The notes beneath the pieces were generated by a model, which worked only from the letters and a program-made list of their open reading frames with translations, made no database searches and was not told the origin of the DNA. From Schistocephalus solidus (taxonomy: Eukaryota > Platyhelminthes > Cestoda > Diphyllobothriidea > Diphyllobothriidae): a DNA stretch of 64,000 nt. Location: NCBI GenBank assembly GCA_017591395.1, contig WEDG01009072.1, positions 1 through 64,000 on the forward strand, given 5' to 3'. The position numbers and the translations under genes are program-made. Positions 1 to 10,760 of this stretch are shown here, one piece after another. The stretch's first letter is position 1. Every line of letters starts with the position of its first letter.

Positions 1-48
1 TATATCCATATATATATATATATATATATATACTATATATATATGATA
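1..48. repeat. TA dinucleotide microsatellite
   Basis: An interrupted run of alternating T and A with a few substitutions. It abuts the 3' (tail) end of the minus-strand family-1 element that begins at 51. The same juxtaposition recurs near 56.2, 56.55 and 57.1 kb. Confidence 0.95.
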
Positions 49-50
49 CT

Positions 51-203
51 GTGGAACCAACAAAGACAAAGGGAGATCGGAATGGCCATTTCTGGCTTAT
101 AAGCCGTCATCAGCCAGTCATACCCAATCCCAAGTGTGGAACACCTGGGATTCGAAGCCGCGACCTTTGGTATTTGAGTCGAACGCTCTTCCATTGAGCC
201 ACG
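51..203 (-). mobile_element. Family-1 tRNA-headed, hammerhead-bearing repeat (partial, minus)
   Basis: Read on the minus strand this runs tRNA-like head, hammerhead-like core, then tail. The head has an A-box-like block (complement of 191-203, GTGGCTCAATGG type) and a B-box-like block (complement of 148-160, GGCTTCGAATCCC). The core lies at 71-125 and the tail ends in the shared TTGTCTTTGT-GGTTCCAC. The 5' region upstream of the head is missing because a plus-strand copy starts at 204, giving a head-to-head inverted junction. The pol III-type promoter boxes and lack of an ORF make this SINE-like. Assignment to a named family would need a repeat library. Confidence 0.85.
71..125 (-). ncRNA. 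Hammerhead-ribozyme-like core in family 1
   Basis: On the minus strand helix I 5' arm GACTGG (complement of 114-119) is followed by CTGATGA, then a helix II hairpin GGCT-TATA-AGCC, then GAAA. A minimal helix III (A-U, U-A closing GGCC) and the NUH triplet ATT follow, and then the helix I 3' arm CCGATC. Helix I has one U-G wobble and one C-A mismatch. GGG/CCC outside helix I can extend it. The base pair normally G10.1-C11.1 is C-A here. Whether this copy cleaves is not known. Confidence 0.6.
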
Positions 204-680
204 GCTAATAAGCCAGAAATGGCTATTCCGGTCTCCCTTGTCTTTGTCGGTTCCACATTATCAACGTATGCTACACGTCGCTATGCGACTGCCTGTGAGT
301 ACTCTAGTCTGAGTTCCAGTGTACAATGGAACATAAATGTTCCTTAAGCAGATCGGTGAGCTACACACTATCATCATATTCCCGATTGAAACCGACAAAA
401 ACAACCAGCACGTGGCTCAATGGTAGAGCGTTCGACTCAAATAAAAAGGTCGCGGGTTCGAATCCCAGGTGTTCCACACTTGGCATTGGTATGACTGGCT
501 GATGACTTCTAATAAGCCAAAAATGGCCATTCCGGTCTCCCTTGTCTTTGTCGGTTCCACATTATCATCATATGCTACACGTCGCTATGCGACTGCCTGT
601 GAGTACTCTAATCTGAGTTCCAGGGCACAACAGAACATACATGTTCCTAAAGAAGATCGGTGAGCCACACACTATCATAT
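204..680 (+). mobile_element. Family-1 repeat, head-to-tail array of about 1.5 units
   Basis: The left copy is truncated inside helix II of the hammerhead-like core and begins at GGCTAATAAGCCAGAAA. Its tail leads into a 5' region (about 255-409), a tRNA-like head (410-478; A box TGGCTCAATGG at 413-423, canonical B box GGTTCGAATCC at 455-465), a core (488-541) and the start of another 5' region (555-680). The landmark TTCCACATTATCA recurs at 251 and 555, a 304-bp period. No coding capacity is seen. The two 5' regions are very similar, which suggests tandem copies from one multimer rather than separate insertions. Confidence 0.85.
488..541 (+). ncRNA. Hammerhead-ribozyme-like core in family 1, box-mutated
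   Basis: Helix I arms are GACTGG (493-498) and CCGGTC (532-537), pairing with one U-G wobble. CTGATGA is at 499-505. The helix II hairpin (507-518) is weakened on its 5' side (TTCT against AGCC). The GAAA box reads AAAA at 520-523. Helix III is the minimal ATGGCCAT, and the predicted cleavage point would be after 531. Loss of the GAAA guanine would be expected to abolish activity, so this is read as a decayed copy. Confidence 0.55.
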
Positions 681-2045
681 ATATGTACGAAAGTCTGCAG
701 CAACTCAGTACAGTCCAGGCGCTTTCATAGCAGGCCACCCTATCTCTACAAGCAAGCTCACATAGACTATATATGATCCTACTCGACCACATGCGTATTG
801 ATGGTTCAACTAACCCAAAGTCCGACAACCACCAAAGCTTCACAAGTCGGCCATATTGCAATGACAGGCGCGTACACTCGTTTGCGGGGAAGATGACTTT
901 CACCGCATCTACCCTACTCCCTTTTTGCTCACTACAAGCGTTCCGATGAAAAGTTAACCGAAGATAATTTGAGCTGCGTGCAAGTGCATCAACAACTGAA
1001 GCCCAATAACCCTCTATGTGAACCATACGCGAGCTGGCGCACTGGGCTGTAATCAATGACCCCTCACGCAGCTCACGCAGATGTGAATGCCATAAAGGTC
1101 ACATTAAGCAGAAACATTGCAGCCTCACCGACAGGTTTAAGAATAACTGAATGATCCGTCCATTTTGCAAACCTCCAAGTCATGACCGATAGCGCACTGT
1201 GGCGGAATTAAACACGTCAGACCTTTAAGAAGAGAGACTATGATGATGATCCATTGGAGCTGGGTTTTCTATTGTTAGGCGATGGGATGCAATGGTTGAT
1301 ACAGCGTGAATGTCGAAGTATATAGCGCTCTATAGGCTGCGCTAAAAGACAGGCACTTACTCAGCGCAGCCGACCTTGAGGGTAGGACACGCGCTTGCAC
1401 GACAGCTACAACCTACCACATACAATTCACGCGAAACAAAATTGTCAAAGAAAACGCAACCTTCCATATGAGAATGTGTGCGTATCACGCAGACGACAAT
1501 CGTGTCTTCATTAGGGATCAGACGACGCGTCAAAGGCGAAAACGGCCTTTTCGGTTTTGTCATCCAACGCACCCAAGCACACTACCAGTTGGTTGACAGA
1601 CTTGGACGGCGAACTAGCGTGTGTGAGTGGCCAAGGTGAGTAAGGACGACAATGGGGAATCGATCCTCACGACGCATCATTGCATTCCAACTTTTGATAG
1701 ATCTGACGCATTTGAATCTGCCACAAAGTGCAATCGGTCTTGATGGAGAAATTTTCCGACACTATTGGTCGTTCAGTTCTTCTGAAGACTGACAATCCGG
1801 CTAAAAGTGTTCCCTCTGATCTAGCATATATGTCGTTCGCACTTAAGTGAGATACGTGACCGATCACTAATAAGAACCCATTGCGTGAGGATAGGGTAGC
1901 AATTCGCCTGTACAACGCGTAGACGGGGAATGTAGCTTGAGCAGTCAATGTGTCTGCACCCAACTCCAGTCGCACTCGCTTGATATTTTCATTGAGCATG
2001 GTTACCGCTTAACAGGGGGGAGTGAGCTAGATGTAACAAACATCT
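681..2045. other. GC-richer block without an identified gene
   Basis: Base composition is clearly less AT-rich than in the following 6 kb. Several frames stay open, the longest 162 codons on the minus strand (568-1056), but none resembles a family I recognise and the opening begins inside family-1 sequence. A short segment at about 1086-1115 (GCCATAAAGGTCACATTAAG) closely matches 21372-21400, so at least part is dispersed repeat. It could be a degraded retroelement. Confidence 0.4.
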
Positions 2046-5000
2046 GATCCACTATAAAATACTCCGTGCGCACCCTGTAGGCAGTTTCTGTACTACCAAA
2101 TATTATGTGTGGAATGGCAAGTGGAAACCAATAGGTGGTTTTTAAATGCAAAAATGCTAATATTTGGCTAAAATTCTAATTATTAAAAATGTTATACGTT
2201 CAGTATGTTGACTTTCGACCGAATTTCTTTCTAGTGCCATATGCAAGTTGCATTTGTAGCATACAAATTTTGATTGTTTGTGTATTTTTCCGCGTGAATC
2301 CAGATTCCTAGTTAGATTCAGTCTTAGTTTATGCAACTATGAGATGCATACTTTTTAATAATCCTCTAATCGAAAACTCGTCTTTGCCAAATGCCGTTAC
2401 TGACGGGAATAAATACGTGGGTTTTAAAGGGTTTTGTCCATGGTATTGCTGGATTTGTTTTGCCATTAATTTCCAGATGCTCCGGAAGGATTTATAAATT
2501 GTATTTTGCACATAATTTTCGTAGTTTCAGTGGGAATAAACCAACATGAATAAACCCAGAACACAAACGGGGTTTTCACACAGCTGCTATTCTGGCCGTT
2601 GCACACTTCATAACCTATCTCTAGTTTTTGTTGGACGGCCAGATCTAATGACAGGACCAACAGTGAGCTATTGCACTCTTCTAGCATGTAATTCAGGTCA
2701 TCAAGGGGAATGCCTGTAGCCCCACACAATTCAAAACGTCAATTTTGAGTCTCTATTTATTATCCTGCCATACCTATTTTCAGACCCAACGGAGGTTAAG
2801 CAAGAACATGGTCGTAAGACATATATGTATCTTTTAGCCTGTTGTTACAGCCTTAGACTTGTGGAGTACCAAGTCTTATGAAAAAAAACATTATATTCAC
2901 ATTGCAGTAAAGAAGAATCAGTGCGTGGACCTGCTCTTACTTTTGCCGCCTACAGGTTCGTTTTAGGCAATAACAGGAAGCCATATAAATTATATTGCGC
3001 TTTGACCAGCAGGCAACGACTAAATTCGGCTAAATGAACAGTAACAGCACCGTAATGTAAGAAAAAAACAAAATTGAGTTAAAAGCCTACTGGGAAAATA
3101 AATTAGATTTTGGCGGTAAATAAATAATATGATTTAGTGAGCCAAAAAACTGTAACTCAAGTCAAGTTCGTTCATGGGTTCGTTCTCATTTTCTGCTGAA
3201 GTTTATGTATCCTTATTTTGTGCAAGTATTGAGCCAATTTGAGGAAAGTTTTACAATCAGTTTTTGTCAACTAAGTGTTTTGTTTAAAAACTTAAAGGCA
3301 AATTCATTCTCGAATTGACAGAAATTACAAACTTTTATTCATACTTATCCAAAATTTAAAAATTGAATCCTTGTTTTTCAGAAAAAAAATTGAAAAGGGT
3401 GAAATGGTGCAACATGCCGAAATAAATGAAGTCAAAACATTTTGTGACCTCTTATTCAACTGCGAACTGTCATATAAGAACTCGTCATCTAAGTTACAGT
3501 TGCTATACTATCTCGCTAAAAGTTGACCAAAAGCCTAAAATTATATTTCTATTAGAGAATATTATCAAGCTAAGTTTGGCGTTCAAAAATTATGCAGCAT
3601 AATATTTCATATATTTTAGTCACTTCAGGTCACTGTCTTTAAAGAGTGAACTCATTTCCACCTTTGGCAAAAATTACACCAAGCGAAAAATTACTACAAA
3701 TATCCCATGCATTGTTTCACTAATTTTCAATGTCCATATAAATTCAAAGATAATTTTTCAAATCAAATATGTGAATATTCTTTCCTCTAATCTTTTGGTG
3801 GCCTTTTAAGTTTTTTTTCAATTTTTTGTTTTAAAAACCTCAAAGGTCCTGAAATATTTTGAATCCAACCTGCTGCTACACCTGTATTCAGCTTCTCCAG
3901 ACCAATTCTTTTACATTTTCCGTGAAGGGCAAAACCTTGAAGGTATATACATTACTTAGAAAAGGGTTTACATATTTTTGCAGTGAGTATAGACCGGAGA
4001 GTAAAATTCACAAACAGCACTATTAAATTTAAAGGTTTATAAAATAAATGGGCATTTAATGTTCTTACGCAGTCTCACAATTAAAACCTTTCTTAAACCG
4101 AGTTATATCATTTGTTTGAACACAAATGTAAAAGAACACTAAATATTCTACCAAACCGAGCAAGAAGGACTATCGTTATATGGACTGACTATTGACTATA
4201 TTTGACTTTGTGTATGAACTGCATACTAATTAATTAGTTATGTGTAACATAGTGTAGATTTTGCAGCGGATGAAAAGCATTTCGTTAAAAATATGTCATT
4301 CTGATATGAATGCAATATCTTTGGATTATGCTGCACTCTCAGTAATAAAGCGATCATACATAAGTACTCGTATCTAATTAAAAAAGTATATTAATATTAG
4401 TTAATATTTAATGAAATAGCACATTAAACGATAAAAGTATACTATGACGAAGTTATGGTATCAAAACGAAAAGCGATGCCAAAGTCATCCACACATTCTT
4501 GATTGAAACTCTGCAGTGAATAGAAGTTATTTTGTTAGCAATTTGTAACAGACATTAACACTGGTATTGTTTAACAACATTTTGTTAGCACAAATTACTC
4601 TATAATATTTATGACAGAAAGGAAACCGGCTTTCAGCATTTGAATGAGCTTCGTAAGTTTTCTTTTATCTTTATGCAAGCAGGAACGTTTAGTCAGGACC
4701 GCTAGGTGACCTATGTTAAAGGCCTCCTTTACCCTTATAGACTACGCGAAGGATTAATGAGTCTCTGGAATGTGCCCTACACAGTGTGGTGCCTGCAGTG
4801 AAGATGGAAAACTATGCATGGACTACTGAAAAGTAAACAACGGGGTGCCAATCATGCCTTGTAACTATGAAAACCAACCTGTGATTGTAAGTCTTCTTTA
4901 CGTAGCCAATTAGAAAGCCAAAATGGAGTGTAGGAATTTTGAACTTGATGTGCAGTGTGATTTTCTAAACATTGTGTTATAAACAAATCTATTGAAAAAT

Positions 5001-8000
5001 ATCCATGTTAAAATAAATACTGCAAGTTTTGTGAAGGAAGACGCATGAAAAGATGTCCATGACCAAAAAATGCCGTACTCGATGTGCTTTTTTGAAATTT
5101 GCAATGGTATGAAGTCTACAATAGCGCACATGGCAAAGAAAGGGTATTGATTTATAAATTAATACCGCCAACTCAGTTAGAAACTCCTTCCTAGACGTAA
5201 GCTTCGGCGTGGTATAAAAAATAGCAAATTGCACCTTCCAACGCACTAACCAAAGAAAGGAAAAATCCTTCAATTTAAATGGAGGTTTTTTTCAAAATCT
5301 AACCATTTTTCCTTCATCAACCATATTTTAATCTTTAAATGCAATCAAACCCCATAGCTGAAAACAACCCTTATCAACCGAGATAGCCACCATGTGCTAA
5401 CAAGTCGGCGTTGAGCAAAGGAAAGATTGTAGCTTTGCTCTGTACAATGTTCATCCCGATGCCTGAAAGTGAAGGGTAATTCGGAGAATCAAGTCGTTGT
5501 TCGAGCTACAAAAAACCTATTTTGCGCAATGCGTGAAAGTAACTGCAATAGGGGAATTTTATTTCCTTGAATCGGCAAAAATTAAATTTGCAAGACAATC
5601 AGCAATGTCACCAGATGCATAAATAGCTTTGAATTGTTTTTGACTTATGAAAATTTCTATTTAAAAATTAAAAAGATAATTTTGCAAACAAACCGTTCAT
5701 GCTTGCTCCTTGTATGCTGCTATATAAATGAGTAAAGTATGTGGGCATGCAGAACAACTTGTGCTGTCGCTAGGGAAACAAAAAGGCAGCCAGTTTCTTC
5801 TGATCAGTGTCAGGGAGGACGGCGGCCAGCGTACGTTTGTGCGCTCGTTGGTCCAAAGAGCGATGATTATATACCCAGCTGATACCCTTGAAGTTGGACC
5901 TTATATTGCAGTTATCATTTTTGGACAGAATGGGCATCTGAATTAATTTTTTCCTAAGAACACTGTCGAAATAACATAAAATTCCCCGATGCTAATGGCA
6001 GGAAACCAACGACTTTTAATCAGGGTCCCATTTTAGGTGGACGCACCAAGTAAACCTTTAAAAAGACACCTAGGCCAAGTTGTATCAAACATCTTTCCAG
6101 CAACTGACGCCCGTGTACTGTTCTCGATTACTCCCATACTATACGGGCAAACTGCCTTACAAGACCCCTCTAGGTTATTTTTATTTGCCTGCTCCTGTAG
6201 GGCAGAATATTTTCTGCGCCCGAGATGGCGCTTGTCCGGAAGAATAAGAGGACATATACTGGCATGATTAAGAAAGCTTCAACTAAAAAACGTAAAATAC
6301 TTTTTTCTCGGGCATGTAGTCGATGCAGACCACCGCGTAGATGCCAGGGAGGCTTTCCGGGTGATTAACAAGATCCTCTTAAGCTATTTAAAGTTCCGTG
6401 GGCTGCATCTGTACGCAGAGAACTTCATACAGGTGCCGCAGTTACCATGGTTCAAAAGCCACCAACTCAGTCGCCTGCACAGAATTACCATTCTTAGTGG
6501 CCAATATTCCCCCTGACGCTGATCAGAAGACACCAACTGAAATTCTGTTTCCTCCCACCCTAGCCAAAGCATGCTTTTTCTATACTCCCGCATCTTTTAA
6601 TTATATACGCAGGCTTATAAACTAACATGTTTAACGATAATCTATCGAAAGCAAGCACACGCTCGCCAAATTGTCTTTAAATTAACTCTCTGTTGAATAA
6701 AAATACAAACTGTATGAAATCTCTTTCCCTTTGCAACGCAAACACCTTAATATGAGGGTCAAACAAGCTATTTGAAAATAGTTCTTTAGATGCGTAGCGT
6801 AAGACATACCTGTCGTTTCCAAATTTTCTCAATATCGGAAATTTCGTTTTTTATCTTTACTGCCCTCTGCATGTTAACCCTCGCGCCTAGCTCTCAAAAT
6901 GTGTGCTAATCCACCATTGCCTGAAAAAATTCCGTCTTTTTGCCAAAGTGAAAATTTAATCAGGCTTGATTGAAGTAGTAACAGCGGTATTGGAAAATAA
7001 TTTTGTGAGATACCTGTTTCGAGACATTTTTTATGGTGAAAAGGTGCACGTTAACCATCTTTCCAAACTTAAGATAACCTTCTGCTGTATTATCAGTATT
7101 GACTACTGCAAACGTAGCCTTTTGACACAAAAAAATGTATTTTTACTGTCCCATTCAAGTTTCGATTTTACGACATGCTCGTTTTTTAAACGCTCGCTTT
7201 TGTGCAGTTCAACGCCATTGTGAAGGCTTACGATTTTTTACAGATCCATTTCGTCAACATTCATTTGATCATTTTGATCCTGGTTATATTGCTCTTAAAA
7301 CGCGAATATGAAAACGAACTGAAACAGGACTAATTCATTTCTTCCACGATATTGGAAAACTGATAAAATATTTACTCTTCTGCGTATTAACAGTTTAAGC
7401 CCAGCATAGACTTAGAGTATAGGAAATCGGAACTGTTAGTTTGAATCCGGTAAAGAGCCAGGCGTGTAGGAGCTAAGATAAATGGCCCGTGACATACTAA
7501 ATTTGCTTGACCCCGCGTTGCGAGGAAGCCTGCTTCCAGTCAATCCCTTTGGGAGTCTTCTATCTTAACCTTGCCGACTTTGCAGATAAGGTTTTACTTG
7601 CATGTCATTTGGAAGTATTTTGCGAAGTCCCATGGGCAAGCCGGATGTTATTTGATCCTACTTTAGTGCCAGAGAAGAAATCGCTATTTCTATTTCTGCC
7701 CAAAGCATGGACCACCTGGAGCTTTTGAATAATTTTCCATTTTTTCTTTTGGCAGGCTTTTGATCTCTTTAAAACACCGACTAAACTAGGCTTAAAATTG
7801 ATCGAATAAAAAATTCCATTATATAAGCACATCAGATAAATAAATGTAATCGATCGTTCTTTTTTTAACTTTCCCTTTTAAAAATTCACTTAAAACAGGC
7901 AAAAAGTACATTAAAATGATCTTGGCCCATATTTATATAATAAAGAAAAACACAGTTTTTTTAAGATTTTTTACTCGCTTCGTGTTACCTTTAAACGGCA

Positions 8001-8480
8001 AAAACCTTGCAGCTGCTCGAGGTGCACTTAGGTTTACACGGCAAATCTGGTATTTATAACTGTGTAAAAATACGTAAATGAAAACAATGATAAGTCATAT
8101 TTACGTACCAAACGATAGTTTTTTGAGTTTTTTTATCCTAAAACCAGATGAACGTGTAAATTTAAGGGATTAAATTTGCCCAAAATATCATTTTCAGAAA
8201 CAAAAGAATATTATAATGCCTTTTTTAAATAATCTGGGGTTGAGAGAAATATTTCCAGCAGGGATGCCTGTATGGCCTCCTGAACCGGACATGGGAAAAT
8301 AACCTGATCCTTTTACCTTAAAAAGGTTGCTTAACAATAAATGTGTGTTTTCTCTTATAAACAGTAAAAGGAGGACTTTTATGCTGAAAATGTTGGAAGT
8401 ACACTCAAAATAAATCATATTTTTCTCTACCTCAAAAGCGTTAATATACCCGTAACTTAACGATAACAGTTACCTCAATA
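2046..8480. other. AT-rich sequence, no gene recognised
   Basis: All frames are broken into short openings typical of AT-rich non-coding DNA. I found no domain motif, tRNA-like box pair, long inverted repeat or microsatellite by eye. The short open stretches between 5.7 and 7.7 kb have no recognisable product. Confidence 0.5.
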
Positions 8481-8484
8481 TTAA

Positions 8485-8625
8485 ACTAAACTGCCATCTT
8501 AATCTTAATCCAAGCCCTACACCCTACACCTCAACCCTTAGCTTACTCATGACCCTAACCCTCAGTCTTACCTTGACCTCAAAACAAAACTTATCCTTAA
8601 ACCTAACTCTTACTTTAATCCTTAA
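8485..8625 (-). repeat. Degenerate telomere-like (TTAGGG-type) tract
   Basis: The plus strand is a run of CCCTAAC/CTTAAC-like words with many substitutions (for example ACCCTACACC and GACCCTAACCCTCAG). The G-rich strand is therefore the minus strand. It reads as an old, decayed hexamer array, similar to tracts near 18.6, 31.0 and 50.9 kb. It may be an interstitial telomere relic or a low-complexity minisatellite. Confidence 0.55.
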
Positions 8626-10255
8626 TGTAATTTCCTTTGAATTTAGTGCAGAAACACATTTATTGTGGACAGATCCTTTTCGCGTGTCCTGTTGACGGGG
8701 CCATAAAAGGCATCCTTGCCCTGTATCCATCTTACAATACGTAATTGTTGTACACTGAACTTTGAAAAAAAAATTCTTGAAATCATGGTGCAACGGAAGG
8801 TGTCCGCATATTTTCTATAACCGAAAATATTTCGAATTCTTTTTTGGCTGGCTAATAATATGATTCACTTTTACTCCTATGGACATGACATACTTTCTGA
8901 ATGTCATAAATCAGGGGAACAGAAATGCAAGATGCATTGTTTCAGTAAGTATTTATCTACGTGCCGCAATGTAGGGGACCAGCTAGAATGGATTTGTTAG
9001 TACAGTAAAGAGGAACAAATTGTTTGCTAAAGTTTTCCCGAAAACAGTTTTGCATGCCTTTTTTACGTTTCCTAGAATCCTGGGCGATTGGCTGTTTGCT
9101 TTGCAGCAAATTCATTAGGATACTAGTAATGGACAGGACCTGTTGTCCTTGTAAACAGGTGATTAATGATCTATGCATCTAACTACCACATAAAGTATAT
9201 TGAATAAGAGATGCTTCAGAGTCAAATAATTCTATAAATGTGTACTAACGACATCTGATTCACATTGTATTTGGTGCAAAAACGGTCGAATTCTCTGGAT
9301 ATCAATGATCTTAACCTAGTCAAACTTTATTAGGCGATAAACGTAAGGTCTCAAACACTTGTTTAACAACCCCTGCATTCAGGGAGTTATACAGCATATA
9401 TACGCTACTTCAACTTAAATGAAAGTCATGTCATGAACTGTTCGTCAGGAAGCAAATTGAGTACATCTTAATGAGTCTCCCTACTTCACATTCAGCCACA
9501 AAACTGATCGCCTAACTTAAGTAATTTTGGTTAAACTGGGAAATAAAAATACGTTTTTGCCGCATTCGCCAAACCGTACGTTTCTCTTCATGTTGCGGTC
9601 GTGTTTTATCTTTGCATGCTTGTAGACTGCGTTTTTGATATAATAACTGCATTTAAGGATGACCATATAAGTATTAATAATTACCAAAACTGCTCTTTCC
9701 GTTCGGTTATTAAGTATCGTATTAACTGAAACGTTTTTTATTATATGCTTAAAGTGAAGATATGTGCATGATGATGGGCATCTTTATGGTTGCCTGAGAG
9801 GACTTTCCAATGACAGGCAAATGAAAAGTTTTGAAATAGTATCTGTAGCCGTAAGTAATACCTTTTGGACGTAAAAATACAAACTTTCAACAATCTTGAA
9901 AAGAACGTTATTGATCACATCCTTCTTATCCTAAATTATATGGAGTAGAATATTAATTTTAAAGTGGAACAAGGTTTTTTTAGCAATTTATTTTCATTGA
10001 AATTATTTTTAGCACGATAAAAAACGAGCAAATGGCACATATTTAGTATAGGATAATTATTCACGCAGCAAAACACGCAAATACAAGGAAACGTTGAGTT
10101 CTTCCCAAACGTGGAAGAATTTTCTTTTCAAAGGCGAATATTTTGTATGATTAAACGACTACTTCGGAGGCTTTAAATGTTTGAGTAAAGTACAAAATTT
10201 AGAAACAGTAAGAAGAGGAAGAAGACAATGATATCTCTGAAACGTGCAGTTCATT
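8626..10255. other. AT-rich sequence, no gene recognised
   Basis: Short broken frames only; no recognisable motif, tRNA-like promoter boxes or long inverted repeat seen. Confidence 0.5.
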
Positions 10256-10257
10256 TG

Positions 10258-10760
10258 CCGGAGGTCTCGGATTCTCAAGAAACCTCATGATAGGAGGCAT
10301 CCGAGGGTAAGGGTGATGATGGCGCATGGAGTGCAGCAGTTACGCGACGCAGAAACCATGCATCCACGCGTCTAATGCAATTATCGGATATCCTGTTCAT
10401 CGCTGGGGTCCTACAACATGGGTTAATTTCTCGAGAGTCTGAGTTCGAGTATTTATTTGTCAAAATTTTATCATAGATGTCGATTCTGGGCGTGATGTTT
10501 GCTAGGCAATTCAGCTCGTTGGCATAGAAACCTTTGGATTTTCACGACCTCTTGGGCGTGGCTCACTAATCGGCCAAGGCAAATTATCAGCAAATAATGT
10601 TGGCCAAGAGGTCATTGTGATTATTACTCGACTGCCGGAGTCGGAGACACAAGACTCAAATAGTTCACGGCTCATGCAGTTGTCAACACTTGGGACTATT
10701 TTGACCTCGTCAGACTTAAAGATGAGACCGGGTCCCGTCAAATGCGCAATGACCTAATAG
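10258..10760. other. GC-richer island, probable degraded repeat
   Basis: The GC content is higher than both flanks. There is internal resemblance between two halves: CTAATGCAATTATC near 10372 and CTCATGCAGTTGTC near 10671, each in a similar setting. A comparable CTAATGCAGTTCTC lies at 33039 in another GC-richer island. Two minus-strand openings (10275-10463 and 10511-10741) have no recognised product. A decayed transposable-element fragment is the simplest reading. Confidence 0.4.

Noticed and set aside
410..478. Possible functional tRNA gene with canonical A and B boxes
   Set aside because: It is the head of a repeated unit with decayed sister copies and lacks a convincing acceptor stem; treated as SINE-like.
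568..1056. 162-codon minus-strand opening, the longest in the window
   Set aside because: No recognisable domain, a GC-richer region where long chance frames are expected, and its 3' end lies inside family-1 repeat sequence.
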